Shown: positions 60,054 through 64,000 of the stretch, one piece after another
How positions within the stretch are numbered: the stretch's first letter is position 1
Layout: every line of letters begins with the position of its first letter
NCBI RefSeq assembly: GCF_047607445.1
Contig: NZ_JBLKRT010000008.1
Location: 60,036 to 124,035, forward strand
Direction of reading: 5' to 3'
Origin: Crystallibacter sulfonylureivorans_A
Lineage (GTDB): Bacteria > Actinomycetota > Actinomycetes > Actinomycetales > Micrococcaceae
DNA length: 64,000 nucleotides
Translations under genes and position numbers: made by a program
The notes under the pieces: generated by a model
The model's database searches: none
What the model saw: only the letters and a program-made list of their open reading frames with translations
Told to the model about the DNA's origin: nothing

Positions 60054-60584
60054 CTAGGTCTGGATGGATAAAATCTTGGCGGCCAGATCGGCTCCCCACT
60101 GACGCGCCCGGGCCTCCTCCTCCGGCATCAATTGGTTCGTAGAGGTGACCAGGAAACTCTCCGGTTCGGCCAACAGCTCGAATCCGTGACGGCGCAGGGC
60201 CCTGGCAATGGTGTGGCTGGCCCGCCCGGTGAACAGCGCGGGACCTTTGATCCGGGTATCGAACGCGGCTCCCTTGCCCGTGCTCTTTCCCAGCGACGCC
60301 AACCAGTCCCGCACCGCTGGTCCCTGGGCGGCCGGGTCCAACTCCAACTCATTCTTCGAAGCGTCCGTCGCGGCTGCCTTGCGGGTAGAGTCCCGGCTGA
60401 GACCGTGCACGTGGGTGGGGGCACCTACCACCAGGACGTCCTCGGGACGAATCCCCCGATCACGTGCAGCTTCGACGGAGAAAACTTCTGCTGGGCAATG
60501 CGCCTCGGTCAGGCCGCGGCCGATGGCTCCCGCAATCTGGTGCGTATTGCCGTACATGGATTCGTAAACCACTACTACTGCCAT
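60054..60584 (-). CDS. Flavodoxin family protein
   Basis: A 176-residue FMN-binding protein with the N-terminal phosphate loop YESMYGNTHQIAGAIGRGL and a second loop around VLVVGAPTHVHG. It probably carries electrons at low potential or is a flavodoxin-like quinone reductase. Another flavodoxin-like gene lies 26 bases further along the same strand upstream, so they are probably one unit. Confidence 0.87.
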   Translation of the reverse strand: MAVVVVYESMYGNTHQIAGAIGRGLTEAHCPAEVFSVEAARDRGIRPEDVLVVGAPTHVHGLSRDSTRKAAATDASKNELELDPAAQGPAVRDWLASLGKSTGKGAAFDTRIKGPALFTGRASHTIARALRRHGFELLAEPESFLVTSTNQLMPEEEARARQWGADLAAKILSIQT

Positions 60585-60610
60585 GCCATGCTCCTTCTGC
60601 CCGTATCCCT

Positions 60611-61147
60611 TTACGCTCCACCGGACGTCTGGAGACTGGCGGAGCGAAGGTCATGCGCGACTTCCCGTGCCCAGTCCTCGATCCGGTCCCAATCGCGAAA
60701 GTCTCCAAAACGCGCACCTACCACGCGGAACAGGACGGCCGTCCAGCGCGAAAAATCCTCCTGCCGCGCCACCCCGGAGAACAAGCCGTGCCCGCGCGGA
60801 CGCACCAGATCCCGCAATGCCCCGGCCAAGCGCCGGTCCTGCGCCGTGCGGGCCGAGGTGCGGACCGGACGCGGCAAACTGGCGGACATCCCCACGCTGA
60901 AGAGCCATACCGGACGGGCCTGCAGTTCGTTGACATGCTGTTGGACGAATGCCATGGCCTCCGGCAGCCAGGCCTGTTGGTGAATGGCGCTGCCCAGCAC
61001 CGCTGCGTCGTAGCCCTCGATGCCGCCCAGTTGGCGGACCGGAAGAACGTCCACTGCCAGACCGTTTTGTTCCAGCACGCCAGCAATTCGTTGCGCGATT
61101 TCCACGGTAGATCCGTGGGCGCTGGCATGACCGACCAAGACCCGCAC
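60611..61147 (-). CDS. Flavodoxin-domain protein (HemG-like protoporphyrinogen oxidase type)
   Basis: A 178-residue flavodoxin-fold protein with VRVLVGHASAHGSTVEIAQRIAGVL at the N-terminus and YDAAVLGSAIHQQAWLPEAMAFVQ, a pattern seen in HemG-like oxidases and annotated generally as flavodoxin domain. The GTG start at 61147 fits the fold best and follows GGGGGTG. The HemG function is not proven. The gene precedes the flavodoxin gene on the same strand. Confidence 0.8.
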   Translation of the reverse strand: MRVLVGHASAHGSTVEIAQRIAGVLEQNGLAVDVLPVRQLGGIEGYDAAVLGSAIHQQAWLPEAMAFVQQHVNELQARPVWLFSVGMSASLPRPVRTSARTAQDRRLAGALRDLVRPRGHGLFSGVARQEDFSRWTAVLFRVVGARFGDFRDWDRIEDWAREVAHDLRSASLQTSGGA

Positions 61148-61302
61148 TGCGGCACCACCCCCTTGGCGTGCTCCCCAACCCGTCGGATGGCTGGCCCCCA
61201 CGGCCCCGTACGGCTGCAGGCACCATGGTACTCAGCCGCCCGGTACGTGGATAGGGCTGTGGCAGCACCGGATGTGGTGCCACTGGCTGACGACGGCGGT
61301 GC

Positions 61303-61740
61303 TTACCTTTCGGCCAGCGCCCGGCTGACAATCCCGGGTTCCGGATTGGTCAGCACCTCGCCGCCCAGCAGCACGGTGGGGACGGTTTCGTTCCCGTCGT
61401 TGTGTTCGCGTACGAACGCAGCCCCGTCCGGGTCCCGCCAAATATTTACCCAGCGGGCGCGGCGGCCGCTGCGGCCCAAAGATGCCTTCAGCCGCAGGCA
61501 GTAGACGCAGCCGGGCCGCCAGAAGATCACCACAACGCCGGCGTCGTTCTTGTCTTTGATCGACGCCCACGGCTCCTGCCGGCCGCCGAAGAGCGGGCTG
61601 ACCACCCACGCGGCGGCCAGCAGCAGGGCGGCAAAAACGATGCCGGCCAGCCAGTCCCCGTCCCGCCCGGACGAGACCAGCAGTGCCACCGCAGCAGCAG
61701 CAAGAGCAACTGCCCCAAACCAGCGCTCAAAGCGTTTCAT
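61303..61740 (-). CDS. Membrane-anchored glutaredoxin-like protein
   Basis: A 145-residue protein with two N-terminal membrane segments (about 8-23 and 30-50) followed by a glutaredoxin fold with the redox motif CVYC in VVIFWRPGCVYCLRLK, and ETVPTVLLGG, the cis-Pro loop. It resembles mycoredoxin-type proteins but has Tyr/Val in the motif. The redox domain most likely faces the cytoplasm. Monocistronic. Confidence 0.85.
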   Translation of the reverse strand: MKRFERWFGAVALAAAAVALLVSSGRDGDWLAGIVFAALLLAAAWVVSPLFGGRQEPWASIKDKNDAGVVVIFWRPGCVYCLRLKASLGRSGRRARWVNIWRDPDGAAFVREHNDGNETVPTVLLGGEVLTNPEPGIVSRALAER

Positions 61741-61809
61741 GGCCACAGACTACCCGGCTGCGGAAACCACTCTTTCCAACGCGCCGGGCGCAATTCGGCG
61801 CGGCGCAGG

Positions 61810-61920
61810 GAAACGTTGCGCTCGGAGTTCCGGTGGCGTTCCGCTCGGGGGCGTGAGGACGTCGCGCTCGCGGTTCCGGAGACGTTCCGTTCGGGGTGCG
61901 GGAGACGTTCCACGCGCGGC
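61810..61920. repeat. 47-bp imperfect tandem repeat, about 2.4 copies
   Basis: Units start at 61810 and 61857, with a partial third at 61904. Shared words include ACGTTGCGCTCG, GTTCCGG and CGTTCCG. It lies in the 266-base gap between the glutaredoxin and SurA-N genes. I see no gene in this gap. Confidence 0.6.
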
Positions 61921-62006
61921 GCCAAGGTTTCTCCCAGCTTTTGCCATGCCGGCGCCCATCTGCGCCCACTAACGTCGCACACTGGCCACCGAGATGGGAG
62001 ATCAGT

Positions 62007-62774
62007 GTGACTAAAAAATGGTTGTTGAGCCTGGCTGTTGCCGGCTCCATCGCCGTCCTCACCGCATGCGGCGGAACGCCCGATGAAGGCGGTGCCAGTC
62101 CGGCCGCGTCGGCCGAAGCCAGCGCCGGCGCCGAGGGACAGACACAGATGCCGGAACCGGACCTGAAGGACATCCCGGATGTAGTAGCCGAGGTCAACGG
62201 AACCAAGATCACCAAGGACAAATTCACTGCCGCCTACGAGGGCCAGTTCCAGCAGATGGCCATGCAATCGCAGATGACCGGGCAGGAAGTGGATCAGGCT
62301 GCGCTGAAGAAGCAGACCGCCGAAGCCATGGTCGGCACGCAGCTGTTGATCCAGGAAGCGGACCACCGCGGCATCAAGGCAGCGCAGAAGGATGTGGACG
62401 CCGAGCTGGAGAAGATGGCCAAGTCCAACGACTTCAAGACCGTCGACGAACTCATGGCCGCGATCAAGAAGCAGGGCATGGACGAGAACGAGGTCAATGC
62501 CGAAATGCAGACGCAGGTCAAGGTGAACAAACTCATTGCGGAGGAAACCGGCGACACCAAGCCCTCCGAAAAAGAGCTGAAGGCCGCCTACGATCAGGCG
62601 AAGCAGCAGCAGGAGGCGCTGGGCGAACAGTCCGGCCAGAAGGCCGAGGTCCCCTCCATGGAGGAAATGCGGCCTAACCTGGAGCAGCAGGTGAAGGCGC
62701 AAAAGGAAACCGAAGCCACCCAGGCGCTGGTTACCGACCTGCGGAAGAAGGCGGACGTCAAGATCCACGTCTAA
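62007..62774 (+). CDS. SurA N-terminal-domain-like lipoprotein
   Basis: A 255-residue exported protein. Signal peptide with lipobox LTAC (Cys about 20). The mature part has an acidic linker and then a helical chaperone-type region (DVVAEVNGTKITKDKFTAAYEGQF, typical of SurA/PrsA N-domains). No peptidyl-prolyl isomerase domain is visible, so it likely is a chaperone only. The GTG start at 62007 follows GATGGGAG. A strong terminator follows. Confidence 0.82.
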   Translation: MTKKWLLSLAVAGSIAVLTACGGTPDEGGASPAASAEASAGAEGQTQMPEPDLKDIPDVVAEVNGTKITKDKFTAAYEGQFQQMAMQSQMTGQEVDQAALKKQTAEAMVGTQLLIQEADHRGIKAAQKDVDAELEKMAKSNDFKTVDELMAAIKKQGMDENEVNAEMQTQVKVNKLIAEETGDTKPSEKELKAAYDQAKQQQEALGEQSGQKAEVPSMEEMRPNLEQQVKAQKETEATQALVTDLRKKADVKIHV

Positions 62775-62798
62775 TTCCTCCCCCAACCACAAGCGTTC

Positions 62799-62833
62799 GA
62801 CGCCGGTGCCCGCCTCAGGTGGGCACCGGCGTC
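62799..62833 (+). terminator. Perfect GC hairpin terminator
   Basis: Arms GACGCCGGTGCCC (62799-62811) and GGGCACCGGCGTC (62821-62833) with a nine-base loop that can pair further. It lies 25 bases after the SurA-N-like gene. Related arms occur at 53386-53439. Confidence 0.7.
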
Positions 62834-62872
62834 GTCGTCTCAGCGCCGCAGGTGCGGTGTCTAGACTGAGGC

Positions 62873-63286
62873 ATGTTTGCAGAGAAGAAGAACTGGCACG
62901 CCAGCCACAAGCGGTCGCTCACGCGGGGCGAGCGGGCCGCTGATGTGCTGCGCAACGGTATGGGCAGCTGGCGGTTTGTCGCGGGGTTCATCGCCTTCAT
63001 GCTCGTCTGGGCGCTGATTAATCTCTGGGTCCGGAATCCCTGGGACGCCTACCCGTTCATCTTGCTGAACCTGTTCCTGTCCATGCTGGCCGGATTGCAG
63101 GGGGCCATTCTGCTGATCGCCGCCAAGCGGCAGGATGCGATCGCCGCAGCGATGGCCGAGCACGATTTTGAGACGGACACGGAAGCCAAGAGTGGGATTG
63201 AACAGCTGCTGGCGATCAACCGGGAACAGCTGGAGCTGATCCGCCGGCTCCAGGATCAGGTCGCCGGACGCAGCGAGCAGCGGTAG
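62873..63286 (+). CDS. DUF1003 membrane protein
   Basis: A 137-residue protein with two membrane segments and the DUF1003 pattern: GSWRFVAGFIAFMLVWALINLWV, WDAYPFILLNLFLSMLAGLQGAILLIAAKRQD. The C-terminus is a charged helix, likely cytoplasmic. In other bacteria DUF1003 proteins are linked to metal or envelope stress, but this is uncertain. Confidence 0.87.
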   Translation: MFAEKKNWHASHKRSLTRGERAADVLRNGMGSWRFVAGFIAFMLVWALINLWVRNPWDAYPFILLNLFLSMLAGLQGAILLIAAKRQDAIAAAMAEHDFETDTEAKSGIEQLLAINREQLELIRRLQDQVAGRSEQR

Positions 63287-63355
63287 CGCGCGAACAGGAC
63301 TTGGCGCATTGCAGTTTAGCCGTAGTTGGCACCGGTGGTGCGGGCGTGGCTGCCG

Positions 63356-63916
63356 TCAGGCTGGTGGCCGGATCGCCGCGTAGAGCAGCATGTCCCGGCG
63401 TTCCCCACCGATGGCTTGGTAGCTGCGCAGCAGGCCTTCGCGGCTGAAGCCGGCCGCTTCGGCGGTGCGGAACGACGCTGTGTTCCATGGCTCGATGTAG
63501 AGCTCCAGCCGGTGCAGTTCAGGAATGGTCCAGGCGAACGCCGCCAGCGCGGCCAGCGCGTCGGCCGCGCGGCCCTGTCCGCGGTGCGCCGGCGCCATCA
63601 GGTAGCCGGCAGTGGCCCGGCCTTCCGGCAGATAGGTCAGCCAAAGCCCGATTTGGCCCAGCGCGCAATCCGTCTGCGCATCCGCCACCGCGAACGAGTA
63701 CCCAGCGCCGGAGGTGAACCGCCCGTTCTGGCGCAGGATCCACTCCACCGCATCGTCCTGGGGACACGGCGACGGGATGGAACTGATCAGCGGGATGTAC
63801 GGATCCTCGGCCAATTCGGTGGCCAGATGTGCGTCCTCGCTGCGGAACTGGCGCAACACCACTCCGCCATGTGCCGGCGGTACCTCCGGCCAAGCGAGCG
63901 GCAGACGTGCATCCAT
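63356..63916 (-). CDS. GNAT family N-acetyltransferase
   Basis: A 186-residue acetyltransferase of the RimJ/RimL type. Typical are VVLRQFRSEDAHLATEL near the start, YLMAPAHRGQGRAADALAALAAFA for acetyl-CoA binding, and LHRLELYIEPWNTASFRTAEAAGFSREGLLRSYQ at the C-terminus. It may acetylate an N-terminal amine or small amine. Monocistronic. Confidence 0.9.
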   Translation of the reverse strand: MDARLPLAWPEVPPAHGGVVLRQFRSEDAHLATELAEDPYIPLISSIPSPCPQDDAVEWILRQNGRFTSGAGYSFAVADAQTDCALGQIGLWLTYLPEGRATAGYLMAPAHRGQGRAADALAALAAFAWTIPELHRLELYIEPWNTASFRTAEAAGFSREGLLRSYQAIGGERRDMLLYAAIRPPA

Positions 63917-63971
63917 GAGTTCGATTCTGCCAGTTGCCGCCGGCTTGGCCAGCGGTGCCGACTCCAGCGGC

Positions 63972-64000
63972 GGGGGGGGGGGGGGGGGGGGGGGGGGGGG
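63972..64000. other. 29-base G run at window end
   Basis: The last 29 bases are only G. This is likely a contig-end artefact such as dark-cycle base calling and should not be read as biology. Confidence 0.85.

Noticed and set aside
58797..60071. 424-residue plus-strand frame over the DUF4389 gene
   Set aside because: Low-complexity shadow; the minus strand encodes two DUF4389 units.

Overview
The window looks like chromosomal DNA from a high-GC actinobacterium, most likely an Arthrobacter-like member of the Micrococcaceae. The reasons are GC-rich third codon positions, many GTG and TTG starts, a MarR-crtE-crtB carotenoid start, an ECF sigma/RskA pair, a class F sortase, GAF-ANTAR and DUF1003/DUF4389/DUF6328 genes. 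This placement is inferred from gene content. No rRNA, tRNA, CRISPR array, integrase or transposase was seen. The last 29 bases are an uninterrupted G run, probably a sequencing artefact.

Layout. 1-2150 is the minus-strand carotenoid start: a MarR regulator, GGPP-type prenyl synthase and a phytoene synthase cut by the window edge. 2151-21474 is an accessory block of visibly lower GC and less biased codon use, and looks like a defence island. It holds a plus-strand pair of helicases (RapA/SNF2-like, then HelD/UvrD-like). Facing them is a minus-strand operon: P-loop ATPase with a SANT-like N-terminus, an unknown protein, a 1856-residue protein with a PD-(D/E)xK-like site and a HerA/FtsK-like ATPase, a C5-cytosine methyltransferase and, after a 196-base gap, a Vsr endonuclease. 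Divergent from it is a SIR2 protein with a macro-like N-terminus. The size order ATPase, middle protein, giant HerA ATPase resembles dptF-dptG-dptH of phosphorothioate restriction, but the modification gene here is a cytosine methyltransferase and no dnd gene is present. This is the best candidate for an undescribed system.

21475-35767 is ordinary accessory metabolism and regulation: a quinone-reductase-like gene and a DUF2306 gene divergent from a TetR gene with two identical palindromic operators, trpF, a cupin regulator, two FAD oxidoreductases, a CPBP-type membrane protein, a GAF-ANTAR protein, an EamA transporter and a Ser/Thr kinase fused to a GAF domain. 35831-39083 is a tightly coupled acyl-CoA-dehydrogenase-like, PIG-L/methyltransferase and glycosyltransferase operon of unknown product. 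39098-43721 holds Dps, a TspO-like protein and a DUF4397-sortase-sigma-anti-sigma operon with overlapping genes.

43809-55304 contains a DHFR-like reductase, a POT peptide transporter, a 45-bp tandem repeat, an NAD(P)-binding protein and a polyamine-type ABC transporter (PotA, D, B, C order) divergent from a GntR/FCD regulator and a cache-like protein. 55305-64000 holds an enoyl-CoA-hydratase-family gene, DUF1059, EAL phosphodiesterase, DUF4389, two flavodoxins, a membrane glutaredoxin, a SurA-N-like lipoprotein, DUF1003 and a GNAT acetyltransferase. Two copies of a small inverted-repeat element lie at about 49.0 and 55.4 kb.
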